Source: CAIYZT01 sp031385445 (lineage in GTDB: Bacteria; Pseudomonadota; Alphaproteobacteria; Rhodobacterales; Rhodobacteraceae). Taken from it: a DNA stretch of 64,000 bases. The stretch covers positions 124,001 through 188,000 of the forward strand of contig JANNBM010000056.1 of assembly GCA_031385445.1 (NCBI GenBank), in the 5' to 3' direction. Positions 24,707-34,309 of this stretch are shown one piece after another; the first letter of the stretch is position 1; each line of letters opens with the position of its first letter. The notes beneath the pieces are model-generated. The model searched no databases, was not told where the DNA came from, and was given only the letters and a program-made list of their open reading frames with translations. Both the position numbers and the translations under genes were made by a program.

Positions 24707-27354
24707 GCCCCGTCCCCCGCCAGCAGCGACCGCAACTCGTACACCAACTGCAGCGCGTCCTTGGGCGACAATTCGTCCGGCAAAACCGCTTTCAGACGAT
24801 CTTCGACGCCCGATGACTTCGCTGCTTTGGGCGTCGCCACCGCCTGCTGCACACGAAACAGCGGCAAATCGTCGATGAAGGATTTCTTCGGGGTTCCATC
24901 CCGGTCCCCCTTTTCAAGCGCTTCCAGCACCACCTTTGCCCGGTCAACCACACTCTGCGGCAGCCCGGCCAACCGCGCGACCTGCACACCATAACTGCGA
25001 TCAGCCGCACCCTTCCTGACCTCATGCAAAAAGATCACGTCGCCTTCCCACTCTTTCACCGCCACCGTCGCATTCGACACCCCCGGCAGCTTCCCCGCAA
25101 GCGCCGTCATCTCGTGATAATGCGTGGCAAACAGCGCGCGGCAGCGGTTCGCATCGTGCAAATGTTCCAACGTGGCCCAAGCAATTGACAGGCCGTCATA
25201 GGTCGCCGTGCCGCGCCCAATCTCGTCGAGGATTACCAGCGCCCGGTCGTCCGCCTGGTTCAGAATCGCCGCCGTTTCGACCATCTCAACCATAAAGGTG
25301 GACCGCCCCCGCGCCAGGTCATCTGCCGCTCCGACCCGGCTGAAAATCTGACTAACCAGCCCAATCTCGGCAAAACTTGCCGGGACGAACGAGCCCGCCT
25401 GCGCCAGAATCGCGATCAGGGCGTTTTGCCGCAAAAACGTCGACTTACCGGCCATGTTCGGCCCGGTCAGCAGCCAGATCGCCGGCGTCTCGGCCGTCGA
25501 AAGCACGCAATCATTCGCAACGAAACCAGTTCCGCCCTGACGGCGCAACGCCCGCTCCACCACAGGATGCCGCCCGCCCTTCACGACGAATCCGCGATGT
25601 TCGGCCAAAACAGGCTCGCACCAGCCTTCGCCCAAGGCCAGATCGGCAAACCCGGCTGTCAAATCGATCTCGGCCAGCGCCCGCGCGGCCGCTCCGATTT
25701 CGGCCGAGTGCGTAAGAATTGCGGCTCTAAGCGCCTCAAAGTGACGCTTTTCAATCTCCAGGGCGTGGTTGCCTGCGTTCAGAATCCGTGTTTCCAAAGC
25801 GTTGAGCGGCAAAGTCGTGAACCGGGTCTGATTGGCCGTCGACTGGCGATGGATAAACGTCTCGTTCAGGGGCGCCGCGAACAGTTTCTCGGCATGCGCT
25901 GGCGTCGTTTCGATGAAATAGCCCAGAACATTGTTATGCTTGATCTTCAGGCTTTGAACGCCGGTCTGCTCGGCATATTCGGCCTGCATCCGCCCGATCA
26001 CACCGCGGCCCTCATCCCGCAATGCCCGCGTTTCGTCGAGCTCCACGTCGTAAGCCTCTGCGACAAACCCCCCGTCGCGCGCCAAAAGCGGCGGCTCCGC
26101 GACAAGCGCCCGGTCCAAAAGCTCGGCCAACTTATCATGACCCGTCAGCGCCGCGCGTGCGCTCAACAGCTGCTCTGGCGTGCCGTCCAGTTGCTTGTAA
26201 ACCGCCCCTGAAACCTCCAGCCCCGCCCGTATCGCGGTTAAATCCCGCGGACCGCCGCGATCCAAAGCCAACCTCGACAGCGCGCGGTCCATATCCGGGC
26301 AGCGGCGCAGATGGGCGCGCAGCGTTTCGCGAAGCCCGCCGTTTACGGTTAGATGCCGGACGGCCTCCAGCCGGGTCGTGATGGTCAACAGATCACGAGA
26401 CGGCGCGGAAATCCGGCGCTCCAAAAGCCGCGCACCGGCGGCCGTAACCGTCCGGTCCACGACGGACAAAAGTGACCCCTCACGCCTACCCGAAAGCGCT
26501 TGCGTAAGCTCCAGATTGCGCCGCGTCGCCGCATCGATCTGAACGGCCGCACCGGCAAGCTCCCTTTGGGGCGCCTGCAGCAAGGGCAGTTTTCCGCGCT
26601 GGGTCAGCTCCAGATAGTCAACCAACGCGCCCATTGCGGCCACTTCGGCCCGGCCAAACGCGCCAAAAGCATCAAGCGAGCCAACGCCGAACAAGGTGCA
26701 AAGCCGCCGATCGGCGCTTGTACTGTCAAAGCTTCCACGGGAAAGACCGGTCACAGCAGCGCCAGATTCAGTCACCAATTGGCCGAAATCGGCCTCTCGA
26801 TCTTCGGCGATCAGAACTTCACGGGGCGCCAATCTGGCCAGTTCGGGCCCAAGCCGCACGACAGGGCAGGCGAGCACGCGCAACTCTCCCGTCGAAATAT
26901 CGCACCACGCCAGCGCGGCTTCGCTTCGAACTTCGGCGAAAGCTGCCAGAAAGTTATGCCGCCTCGCCTCCAACAGTGAATCTTCGGTCAGCGTGCCGGG
27001 CGTGACCAGCCGGACCACATCACGGCGCACGATGGATTTATAGCCACGCTTTTTCGCCTCCGCCGGATCTTCCATTTGCTCGGCAATCGCCACGCGAAAC
27101 CCCTTTCGGATCAGGGTCAGCAAATAACCCTCGGCGGCGTGGATCGGCACGCCGCACATCGCAATGGACACCCCCAAATGAAAACCGCGTTTGGTCAGCG
27201 CGATGTCCAAGGCGGCAGCGGCCTGTACGGCATCGTCGAAAAACATCTCATAAAAATCGCCCATCCTGTAAAACAAGATGGCCGCCGGGTTTTGCGCTTT
27301 TATCTCAAGATATTGCGCCATCATCGGCGTTATGTTCGCGTCCTCGATGTTCAC
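24703..27354 (-). CDS. mutS: DNA mismatch repair protein MutS
   Basis: A full-length MutS of about 883 residues that recognises mismatches and recruits MutL. The mismatch-binding motif FYRMGDFYEMF lies near the N-terminus. The ATPase core has TGPNMAGKSTFLRQ (Walker A), SRVGAADDLARGRSTFMVEM and VILDEIGRGTATYDG (Walker B). The GTG at 27354 gives a start of MNIEDANITPMMAQYLEIK, close to homologues that begin just before TPMMAQY. The frame continues upstream with an ATG at 27420, so the start is not certain. Its 3' end overlaps the GT2 gene. Confidence 0.94.
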   Translation of the reverse strand: MNIEDANITPMMAQYLEIKAQNPAAILFYRMGDFYEMFFDDAVQAAAALDIALTKRGFHLGVSIAMCGVPIHAAEGYLLTLIRKGFRVAIAEQMEDPAEAKKRGYKSIVRRDVVRLVTPGTLTEDSLLEARRHNFLAAFAEVRSEAALAWCDISTGELRVLACPVVRLGPELARLAPREVLIAEDREADFGQLVTESGAAVTGLSRGSFDSTSADRRLCTLFGVGSLDAFGAFGRAEVAAMGALVDYLELTQRGKLPLLQAPQRELAGAAVQIDAATRRNLELTQALSGRREGSLLSVVDRTVTAAGARLLERRISAPSRDLLTITTRLEAVRHLTVNGGLRETLRAHLRRCPDMDRALSRLALDRGGPRDLTAIRAGLEVSGAVYKQLDGTPEQLLSARAALTGHDKLAELLDRALVAEPPLLARDGGFVAEAYDVELDETRALRDEGRGVIGRMQAEYAEQTGVQSLKIKHNNVLGYFIETTPAHAEKLFAAPLNETFIHRQSTANQTRFTTLPLNALETRILNAGNHALEIEKRHFEALRAAILTHSAEIGAAARALAEIDLTAGFADLALGEGWCEPVLAEHRGFVVKGGRHPVVERALRRQGGTGFVANDCVLSTAETPAIWLLTGPNMAGKSTFLRQNALIAILAQAGSFVPASFAEIGLVSQIFSRVGAADDLARGRSTFMVEMVETAAILNQADDRALVILDEIGRGTATYDGLSIAWATLEHLHDANRCRALFATHYHEMTALAGKLPGVSNATVAVKEWEGDVIFLHEVRKGAADRSYGVQVARLAGLPQSVVDRAKVVLEALEKGDRDGTPKKSFIDDLPLFRVQQAVATPKAAKSSGVEDRLKAVLPDELSPKDALQLVYELRSLLAGDGA

Positions 27355-27529
27355 CGGGTTCCCCGCCTTGTGCCGACACAATCTTAGATCAGACCGGATC
27401 AAGACAAAAGGCCCCGCCATCAGGCGCTGTTTTTTGATGCGGTGCGAGGAAATGAATTGTTCCTGCAATCGCAAGCTATAGTATAGAGGCCATCAGTGCC
27501 CCCTACAAAATGGGGCTGACGGACAAGCT

Positions 27530-29257
27530 TTGAACAATAAACTCGATTTCGCGCTCCCCCCCGAGGATTTGTTCCTGAACCCCGCAAGGGACCCGGGTTT
27601 TTTCGCCGTGCAGCCACCAGAGTTTTTTTGGCGCGCGCGCCCAAAAGCGCGGATAGTTGGGTTTCCCACCAGCCAACACCCCGAAATTGCGGACAAGACT
27701 GAAAATTTCGTGGCCTTCACCAACCGGCACAAGATGTTTTCAAAGGCGGTTGAATTCAACACTGTTCCTGTCGTGCTGGAAAATGCGCGCTTCAAGAAAA
27801 GCTTTGTGACGGCCGCAGGGCGTGGCCTTCTGTCGGGCGCTTCGGGCATGCGTCTGCAAAACCGGTACATTTGGGCGAATGAGGATCAGCCGTTTGATCC
27901 CGAGCAACGTCTTGCCGCATATTTCAACAAGTGTCAGGCCGACAACCAGAAGACGCTTTTCCGATCCTATCGTGCTGTTGATCCGGACACGCCCTTTGCT
28001 GCCGATTGCAGAAATACCTTCAACTATTACCACTTTCTGACAGAGTCACTTTGTCAGCTTTCGACCTTGGATGAAATAGGCTCTAATCGGCCCATTTTCA
28101 TGCATTTCCCCAATCAAGCGGAAAAGACCCGCGGGTTCACCCGCGCTTTCGTTGATGCGCTTTACCCGGAGCTTGCGCAAAATGTCGTCTTTGAGCGCGC
28201 TCCCAAATCCTATGACAGGGTTATTTGCGCTTATAATCTGATGAACAGCTACTATCATTATGGCGACGATTTGGCGCCTCCGGTGGACCCGTTGATCCTT
28301 AGCCAGACGCTTTGGAAGGGGAAAAAGGCGACCCGCGCTTCGCAGGGCGTGCTGGCAATGAACGCCACGGACACGAACCTTTACCGCCTGCGCGAGCGTG
28401 GCCTGCGAGCGATTGAAGGCAAGGATTTCAGTCACTTACCCCGGCGCTTCTTTGTTGGCCGGACTGCCGGTGACGCGCGTGCGCGTGTGATGGAGGGTGA
28501 GGCCGAGTTGATGGAAATGCTTCAGATGTTTGGCTTTCACAGGGTCGCCTTCGAAGCGCTGACCCCCATTGAGCAGGTCGGGATCATGGCCAATGCCGAG
28601 GTGATGATCGCGTCCCATGGCGCGGGATTTGCCAATATGCTTTTTGCCAATCCTCGGGCGCACGTTCTTGAGCTGGGAACGCTGCAAACTGCCATGTATC
28701 GCTGGGGCGACTTTTGGCGTCTCGCCAACGTTTCGGGCTGTAACTATGTGTCTTTTTTTGCCGATTTTGCCAAGGTGGATCAACTTGAAGAGCCAAAATT
28801 TGCGGAAGACGGCGTCGTGCCGGTTTCGTTTTCGCGGCAGGCTCTCGCGGTGGTCATGTCGTTTCTTGTGTCTCTACTCGGCCAAATTCCGACCTTTTCC
28901 AGTCCAAAAGATGTGCACAGGGTGGCGCAGCAGCTTAATCAGATCGGCGCGTCCGACCGTTCCTGGGACCTGTTTCAAAAGCATCCAGGGGTTGAGGCAG
29001 GAAACTTGCCGCTTAGCCTGTTGCTTGCCGATTGCCACCGGCAAAGGGGCGATGGTCCGGCCGAGCTGGCGGCACTAAAGTCTGCCCACTCCGCCGATCC
29101 AGCCCGCGCTTTTACGGTGATGCAGATCGTCTGGTGCGCCCAAAAAATGAACAACAAGGCCGAAGTGAACTCGGCCCTGAATTGCCTTCGAAGCGGATTT
29201 CCTGACAAGTATGCCGATATGGTGCGCGACCGGCCGTGGTTGCAGCGTCTGGTTTAG
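27530..29257 (+). CDS. Glycosyltransferase family 61 (DUF563) protein
   Basis: A 575-residue protein. The centre carries NYYHFLTESLCQL and, further on, PRRFFVGRTAG, LTPIEQVGIMANAEVMIASHGAGFANMLF, the signature of GT61/DUF563 proteins linked to capsule and glycan synthesis. The last 120 residues look TPR-like and helical. The frame opens with TTG at 27530; no ATG with a ribosome-binding site was found nearby, so the start is uncertain. It is divergent from mutS, with possible -10 hexamers TATAGT/TATAGA at 27477-27487. The acceptor is unknown. Confidence 0.78.
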   Translation: MNNKLDFALPPEDLFLNPARDPGFFAVQPPEFFWRARPKARIVGFPTSQHPEIADKTENFVAFTNRHKMFSKAVEFNTVPVVLENARFKKSFVTAAGRGLLSGASGMRLQNRYIWANEDQPFDPEQRLAAYFNKCQADNQKTLFRSYRAVDPDTPFAADCRNTFNYYHFLTESLCQLSTLDEIGSNRPIFMHFPNQAEKTRGFTRAFVDALYPELAQNVVFERAPKSYDRVICAYNLMNSYYHYGDDLAPPVDPLILSQTLWKGKKATRASQGVLAMNATDTNLYRLRERGLRAIEGKDFSHLPRRFFVGRTAGDARARVMEGEAELMEMLQMFGFHRVAFEALTPIEQVGIMANAEVMIASHGAGFANMLFANPRAHVLELGTLQTAMYRWGDFWRLANVSGCNYVSFFADFAKVDQLEEPKFAEDGVVPVSFSRQALAVVMSFLVSLLGQIPTFSSPKDVHRVAQQLNQIGASDRSWDLFQKHPGVEAGNLPLSLLLADCHRQRGDGPAELAALKSAHSADPARAFTVMQIVWCAQKMNNKAEVNSALNCLRSGFPDKYADMVRDRPWLQRLV

Positions 29258-29306
29258 AATTATCGCCAAAATGAGCCAAAAAGACCTGAACCCAGAGGAG
29301 TGCGTC

Positions 29307-30206
29307 GTGACGGATCACATTTCCACCCATCAAGCCGAGGACGACGCCAGGAACGAAGCGATCCTGATCTATGTGAACGGGAAAATTCTGCCAAAGGCAC
29401 AAGCTATGGTTTCGGTGTACGATTCCGGCTTCATGATGGGCGATGGTGTGTGGGAGGGGATCCGGCTGTATAACGGGCGCTGGACCTTTTTGGAGGAGCA
29501 TATCGAACGCCTGTTCGAGGCGGCAAAGGCGGTTGATATTGACATCGCTATGACGCGGGAACAGGTGATTTCTGCCGTGTTAGAGACGCAAAAGGCAAAT
29601 GAATTCGTGACCGATGCCCATGCGCGGCTGATGGTGACGCGGGGGGTCAAGACGCGGCCATTTCAGCACCCAAAGCTGTCGCAGCGCGGCCCGACCGTGG
29701 TGATCATCATGGAGCATAGCCGCCAGAAGCTGCCGCGCCCGATCCGGCTGGCCACGGTTCCCCACATGCGCGGTCTGCCGATGACCCAGGACCCAAAGCT
29801 GAACAGCCATTCCAAGCTGAACTGTATTTTGGCCTGTATTGCCGCCGAAAAGGCCGGCGCGGATGAGGCGCTGATGCTGGATGTGCATGGGTTTGTGAAC
29901 ACGACCAACGCCTGCAACTTTTTCATCGTCCGCAAGGGCCAGGTTTGGACCAGCACAGGCGATTATTGCATGAACGGTATCACCCGCCAAAAGGTGATCG
30001 ACCTGTGCCGCGCCAACGACATCCCTGTTTTCGAGCGCAATTTCAGCCTTGTAGACACGTATTCAGCCGATGAGGCGTTTTTGACCGGCACTTTTGGGGC
30101 GCAGACTCCGGTGGGGATGATCGACGGCAGGGTGATTGGTGCGGGGCAGATGGGTCCGATGACAGAGCGGCTGCGCGGATTGTACAAAATGCTGGTGGGC
30201 GCATGA
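29307..30206 (+). CDS. Aminotransferase class IV (branched-chain/D-amino-acid aminotransferase type)
   Basis: A 299-residue PLP enzyme of fold type IV, the group of IlvE, D-alanine aminotransferase and aminodeoxychorismate lyase. Motifs are YVNGKILPKAQAMVSVYDSGF, GDGVWEGIRLYNG, the probable PLP lysine region LNSHSKLNCILACIAAEKAGADEALM, and GFVNTTNACNFFIV. A GTG at 29307 with GAGGAG six bases upstream decides the start; an ATG at 29271 lacks such a site. The next gene, a sulfotransferase-like protein, overlaps its stop. Substrate is uncertain; the neighbours suggest something other than plain IlvE. Confidence 0.85.
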   Translation: MTDHISTHQAEDDARNEAILIYVNGKILPKAQAMVSVYDSGFMMGDGVWEGIRLYNGRWTFLEEHIERLFEAAKAVDIDIAMTREQVISAVLETQKANEFVTDAHARLMVTRGVKTRPFQHPKLSQRGPTVVIIMEHSRQKLPRPIRLATVPHMRGLPMTQDPKLNSHSKLNCILACIAAEKAGADEALMLDVHGFVNTTNACNFFIVRKGQVWTSTGDYCMNGITRQKVIDLCRANDIPVFERNFSLVDTYSADEAFLTGTFGAQTPVGMIDGRVIGAGQMGPMTERLRGLYKMLVGA

Positions 30207-30934
30207 TGCCCGATCCTGCCCGCATCGCGATGTGGTCCGGCCCGCGGAATCTGTCTACGGCGATGATGTATGCCTTTGCCGCGCGTGGTGATTGTGCGGT
30301 TTGGGACGAGCCATTTTATGCTGCGTTTCTGCGCGAGAGCGGCATCGTGCACCCGATGAATGCAGAGGTGATTGCCGCAGGACTGCCAGACCCGTCGCAT
30401 GTCGCCAAAGCATGTTTAGGGCCAATTCCGGCCGATCAGAGACTGTTTTACCAAAAACACATGACGTTGCACATGATCCCTCAGTTTGATCGCGGCTTCA
30501 TGCGGGGGTTGACGAATGTGTTCCTGATCCGCCATCCCGCGCGGGTTGTCGCGAGTTATGCCAAGAAGCGCGAGGCGCCGACCCTGATGGATATCGGCTT
30601 TGTTCAGCAGGCCGAACTCTTCGATCTGGTGGCCGATTGGTTTGGCGCGGCCCCGCTTGTGATCGACAGCGCCGACATTCGCGCCAATCCGCAAAAGGCG
30701 CTGACGGCGCTTTGCGGGGCGCTGGGCATTCCTTTCACCGAAAAGATGCTGCACTGGCCCGTTGGTCCCAAAGCCTTCGACGGCGTTTGGGCGCCGCATT
30801 GGTACAACGCCGTTCACGCCTCAACCGGGTTCGAAGACCCCGAAGGCGCGCTTCCGGTGTTGTCGGCGGAGTTTGCCGCCCTCGCCGATCAGGCCATGCC
30901 CTTTTACGAACGGCTCTTGCCGCATCGGATTTGA
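30203..30934 (+). CDS. Sulfotransferase-like P-loop protein
   Basis: A 243-residue protein with an N-terminal phosphosulfate-binding-type loop MWSGPRNLSTAMMYAFAARGD and a VFLIRHPARVVASYAKKRE segment that matches the 3'-phosphate-binding region of sulfotransferases. It overlaps the aminotransferase stop (ATGATG), so the two are likely co-translated. Members of this branch are often annotated together with branched-chain aminotransferase-like proteins, and fused forms occur in plants as far as I recall. The substrate is unknown, and sulfotransfer itself is not proven for this subgroup. Confidence 0.75.
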   Translation: MMPDPARIAMWSGPRNLSTAMMYAFAARGDCAVWDEPFYAAFLRESGIVHPMNAEVIAAGLPDPSHVAKACLGPIPADQRLFYQKHMTLHMIPQFDRGFMRGLTNVFLIRHPARVVASYAKKREAPTLMDIGFVQQAELFDLVADWFGAAPLVIDSADIRANPQKALTALCGALGIPFTEKMLHWPVGPKAFDGVWAPHWYNAVHASTGFEDPEGALPVLSAEFAALADQAMPFYERLLPHRI

Positions 30935-31006
30935 CGAAAAATCGTCAACTTGTGCTTGCTCGTGGCGATGACTGTCGGGCATCGTGACGCCAAACAGGAG
31001 GTCAGC

Positions 31007-32188
31007 ATGCACGCAATCCACAAACCAAAGGCACCCTATCTGACCGCGCGCGATTGCGATGTGGCGGACCTTGCCTTGCTGAGTGCCCGTCAAACGCGGC
31101 TTGCGGATTGGCCGTTGGCGCGCTCTGTTGAACAGAACATTCTGATCTATGACTGCCGCGCTTTGCTTGGGCATCTGGGTGACAAGTCCCGGCGTCAGGC
31201 GTTGATGGCTGAATGGGCGCGTGCTTTGCAAGATGGCCCCGGCGTGGTGGTTTTGAAACATGCCGAAACCGATCTTTCGATGCTGGACCGCGCGTCGAAG
31301 ATGTTCTTTGACCTGATCGAAAAGCAGAACCGCGAGGGCAGCGGCGGCAGCGACCATTTTGCCAAGCCGGGCGCGAATGACCGGATTTGGAACAGCCTTG
31401 AAAAACATTGTCTGGCGGACCCTGCGAATTTCGCGCGCTACTATGGCAATCCGTTTCTTGCCACGATTTCAGAGGCTTGGCTTGGGCCACACTATCAAAT
31501 GACGGCGCAGTTGAACGTGGTGAACCCCGGCGGCGCAGCGCAGTCGCCGCACCGGGATTATCACCTTGGCTTTCAATCCGCCGCCGATATCGAACGCTTT
31601 CCGATGCATGTGCAGCTGTTTTCGCCCTTTCTGACGCTGCAAGGCGCGATTACCCATGTCGACGCGACGCTGGAAAGCGGCCCGACGCAGCTTTTGCCCC
31701 ACAGTCAGCTTTGGGATGTCGGATACCTCGGCATAGGCCTGCCCGACGTGCGCGCGCATTTCGCGGCGCATATGGTGCAGGTGCCGTTGGAAAAGGGCGA
31801 CATGCTGTTCTTTTCGCCCGCACTTTTGCACGCGGCGGGGACCAACCACACAAAGGATGTGCGGCGGATGGTCAACCTGTTTCAAATCTCGTCGGCCTAT
31901 GGGCGCGCGATGGAAACGGTGGACCGGGTGCGGATGGTCAAAGCGCTGTATCCGACCCTGCGCGCCGGGAAAACAGGTGGCAGCCTAAGCGCGGACCTGA
32001 TCGCAAATGCCTTGGCGTCGAGTGCGGAAAGTTACGCCTTTCCGACCAACCTTGACCGCGATCCACCAATTGGCGGTATGGCGCCCAAGACGCAAAGGCA
32101 GCTGGTCGAAGAGGCGTTGGCCGCTGACTGGACGCCCGAGGATTTGGGGCGGGCGTTGGATGCACAAGCCCAAAAGCGGCTGGCTTAA
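31007..32188 (+). CDS. Phytanoyl-CoA dioxygenase (PhyH) family protein
   Basis: A 393-residue non-heme Fe(II)/2-oxoglutarate oxygenase of the PhyH type. The iron site is visible as SPHRDYHLGF (HxD) with the distal histidine in FFSPALLHAAGTNHTKDVRRM, which also holds the likely 2-oxoglutarate arginine. The start at 31007 has AGGAGG seven bases upstream. It lies 72 bp after the sulfotransferase-like gene, likely in the same unit. PhyH enzymes hydroxylate very diverse small molecules, so no substrate is assigned. It converges on argG, with stops overlapping. Confidence 0.82.
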   Translation: MHAIHKPKAPYLTARDCDVADLALLSARQTRLADWPLARSVEQNILIYDCRALLGHLGDKSRRQALMAEWARALQDGPGVVVLKHAETDLSMLDRASKMFFDLIEKQNREGSGGSDHFAKPGANDRIWNSLEKHCLADPANFARYYGNPFLATISEAWLGPHYQMTAQLNVVNPGGAAQSPHRDYHLGFQSAADIERFPMHVQLFSPFLTLQGAITHVDATLESGPTQLLPHSQLWDVGYLGIGLPDVRAHFAAHMVQVPLEKGDMLFFSPALLHAAGTNHTKDVRRMVNLFQISSAYGRAMETVDRVRMVKALYPTLRAGKTGGSLSADLIANALASSAESYAFPTNLDRDPPIGGMAPKTQRQLVEEALAADWTPEDLGRALDAQAQKRLA

Positions 32189-33417
32189 CCCTTCATCGCC
32201 ACCCGCGCATTGCGTGTCGCGATCAGTTTTAGCCGCAGCGCGTTCAGGCGGATGAATCCTGCCGCGTCCTTCTGGTCATAGGCGCCCGCGTCTTCCTCGA
32301 ACGTCACATGCTTTTCGCTGTAAAGCGAATGATCGGACCACCGCGCCACCGTCCGCGCCGAGCCTTTATACAGCTTCAGCCGCACCGTGCCGGTCACATG
32401 CTCTTGCGACTTGTCGATCAGGGCTTGCAGCATCTCGCGCTCGGGCGAGAACCAGAAGCCGTTATAAATCAGCTCGGCATAGCGCGGCATGATGCTGTCT
32501 TTCAGATGGCCCGCACCTGCGTCCAGCGTGATTTGCTCGATGCCGCGGTGCGCTTCCAGCAGGATCGTGCCGCCCGGCGTCTCGTAAACGCCGCGCGATT
32601 TCATACCGACAAAGCGGTTTTCCACCAGATCAAGCCGCCCCACGCCATGCGCGCCGCCAATCTCGTTCAGTCGGGTCAGGATCGTGGCAGGCGACATATG
32701 CGCGCCATTGATCGACACCGCATCGCCCGCTTCAAACCCGATCTCTACCATCTCGGGCATATCGGGCGCCTCTTCGGGGCTGACCGTGCGCTGATACACA
32801 TAGTCGGGCGCTTCGTCCGCAGGGTTTTCCAGAACCTTTCCCTCAGACGAGGTGTGCAGCAGGTTCGCGTCGACAGAAAACGGCGCGTCGCCGCGCTTGT
32901 CCTTGGCGATCGGAATCTGGTTCGCCTCGGCATATGCCAAAAGCTGGGTGCGCGATTGCAGCGTCCACTCCCGCCAAGGCGCGATCACCCGCAAATGCGG
33001 GTTCAGCGCCAGCGCCGACAGTTCAAACCGGACCTGATCGTTGCCCTTGCCGGTCGCGCCATGCGCCACCGCATCGGCCCCCGTTTCCGCCGCAATTTCA
33101 ACGAGCCGCTTTGCAATCAGCGGCCGCGCGATCGAGGTGCCCAGCAGATACAGCCCCTCGTACAGCGCATTGGCGCGGAACATCGGAAACACAAAATCGC
33201 GGACGAACTCTTCGCGCACGTCTTCGATATGGATGTTTTCCGGCTTGATTCCCAGCAAAACCGCCTTCGCCCGCGCCGGTTCCAACTCCTCGCCCTGCCC
33301 CAGATCGGCGGTAAAGGTGATCACCTCGCAGCCGTATTCATTCTGAAGCCATTTCAGGATGATAGAGGTGTCCAGACCGCCCGAATAGGCAAGGACGACT
33401 TTCTTGGGCTTGGTCAT
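32185..33417 (-). CDS. argG: Argininosuccinate synthase
   Basis: A 410-residue ATP-dependent enzyme that joins citrulline and aspartate in arginine synthesis. It starts MTKPKKVVLAYSGGLDTSII, with the PP-loop SGGLDTS. Further motifs are EVITFTADLGQGEEL, AHGATGKGNDQVRFEL, YETPGGTIL and LKDSIMPRYAELIYNGFWFSPE. The ATG at 33417 is preceded by GGGAGC; a GTG 15 bases earlier is less likely. The length is typical. Confidence 0.96.
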   Translation of the reverse strand: MTKPKKVVLAYSGGLDTSIILKWLQNEYGCEVITFTADLGQGEELEPARAKAVLLGIKPENIHIEDVREEFVRDFVFPMFRANALYEGLYLLGTSIARPLIAKRLVEIAAETGADAVAHGATGKGNDQVRFELSALALNPHLRVIAPWREWTLQSRTQLLAYAEANQIPIAKDKRGDAPFSVDANLLHTSSEGKVLENPADEAPDYVYQRTVSPEEAPDMPEMVEIGFEAGDAVSINGAHMSPATILTRLNEIGGAHGVGRLDLVENRFVGMKSRGVYETPGGTILLEAHRGIEQITLDAGAGHLKDSIMPRYAELIYNGFWFSPEREMLQALIDKSQEHVTGTVRLKLYKGSARTVARWSDHSLYSEKHVTFEEDAGAYDQKDAAGFIRLNALRLKLIATRNARVAMKG

Positions 33418-33540
33418 GGCAAAAGCTCCCACAGGGTTTGCCCGCGATTACCGGGAAATGGGGGCAAGAGCAAGGGAAGGGCTGTTGACAATACGCTGCG
33501 AAGTCCGGCCAATTGGCGGGTGGTTTGGTTGGAGGGCGGG

Positions 33541-34296
33541 ATGAAGGCGTGGCAGATTTTCATGCATTCGGTGCGGCAAGTTACCGGCAATTTCGAAGCC
33601 GCGCTGCGGATTTCGGCGGTCCTTTATCTGGCGCAAATCCTTCTTGAGTTTGTTCTGGCCCCTGACATCCTCTCGCTCAGTGATGAAGAGCGCCGGGCGA
33701 TGATGATGGCAGGAACCTTTCCGACGGCCAGATTTTGCTCTTTCCTTTTGGTCTCTGGTTTCATTGGCCTTTGGATGACGGTTGGCTGGCACCGCTTCGT
33801 TCTGACCAACGAAGTTGCCGGCATAATCCCAAGGATTCACGTCGACAGGATCTTTGGTTACTTCGGCAAGTCGGTGCTTATGGCGTTCATCCTGATGGTT
33901 CCGGCGCTGGGTTTCATTCTGACGTTGGGCCTGGCACTTCCCGCTCTGTTTGGCTCGAATATCATTCCTTTCCTGCCGTTTTTGGTCGCCATCCCGCTGT
34001 CAATTATTGCGATCCGGCTGTTTACCGCCCTTCCCGGCGCTGCCTTGCAGCCCGGGGTTCCCGTCCTCAGTGGCTGGCACGCGACCAAGGGTGAAACCTG
34101 GACCATCGTTCAAATTGTGCTGATTTTCGTTCCCATAACTTTGCTTTTTAGTGGCGTCCAAATGGTCCTTTCAGGCATCGGTCTCGGCGCCGGGATCCTT
34201 TGGGGCATCGTCGCGGGCCTGCCGCTTTGGCTGCTTGGTGTCTCTGTTCTGACCACGCTTTACGGCCATTACATCGAAAAACGTTCCCTGTCCTGA
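33541..34296 (+). CDS. Membrane protein of unknown function
   Basis: A 251-residue protein with about five or six hydrophobic segments (for example FCSFLLVSGFIGLWMTVGW, LMAFILMVPALGFILTLGLA, IVQIVLIFVPITLLFSG). It begins MKAWQIFMHSVRQVTGNFEAALRIS, a cytoplasmic-looking lead. GGAGGGCGGG directly precedes the ATG. No catalytic or transport motif was recognised. It is divergent from argG and followed by a convergent Hpt gene. The pattern resembles generic YIP/DUF-type multi-pass proteins; no function can be given. Confidence 0.7.
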   Translation: MKAWQIFMHSVRQVTGNFEAALRISAVLYLAQILLEFVLAPDILSLSDEERRAMMMAGTFPTARFCSFLLVSGFIGLWMTVGWHRFVLTNEVAGIIPRIHVDRIFGYFGKSVLMAFILMVPALGFILTLGLALPALFGSNIIPFLPFLVAIPLSIIAIRLFTALPGAALQPGVPVLSGWHATKGETWTIVQIVLIFVPITLLFSGVQMVLSGIGLGAGILWGIVAGLPLWLLGVSVLTTLYGHYIEKRSLS

Positions 34297-34309
34297 TGTG
34301 CGCCCTGCT

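Noticed and set aside
22652..29257. Genomic island signs around mutS (tRNA, integrase, direct repeats)
   Set aside because: No integrase, tRNA or flanking repeats were seen, so only the unusual gene placement is reported.
32308..33540. Open frame continuing upstream of the membrane protein at 33541
   Set aside because: The upstream part runs antisense through argG. The ATG at 33541 has a strong GGAGG and starts the hydrophobic protein properly.
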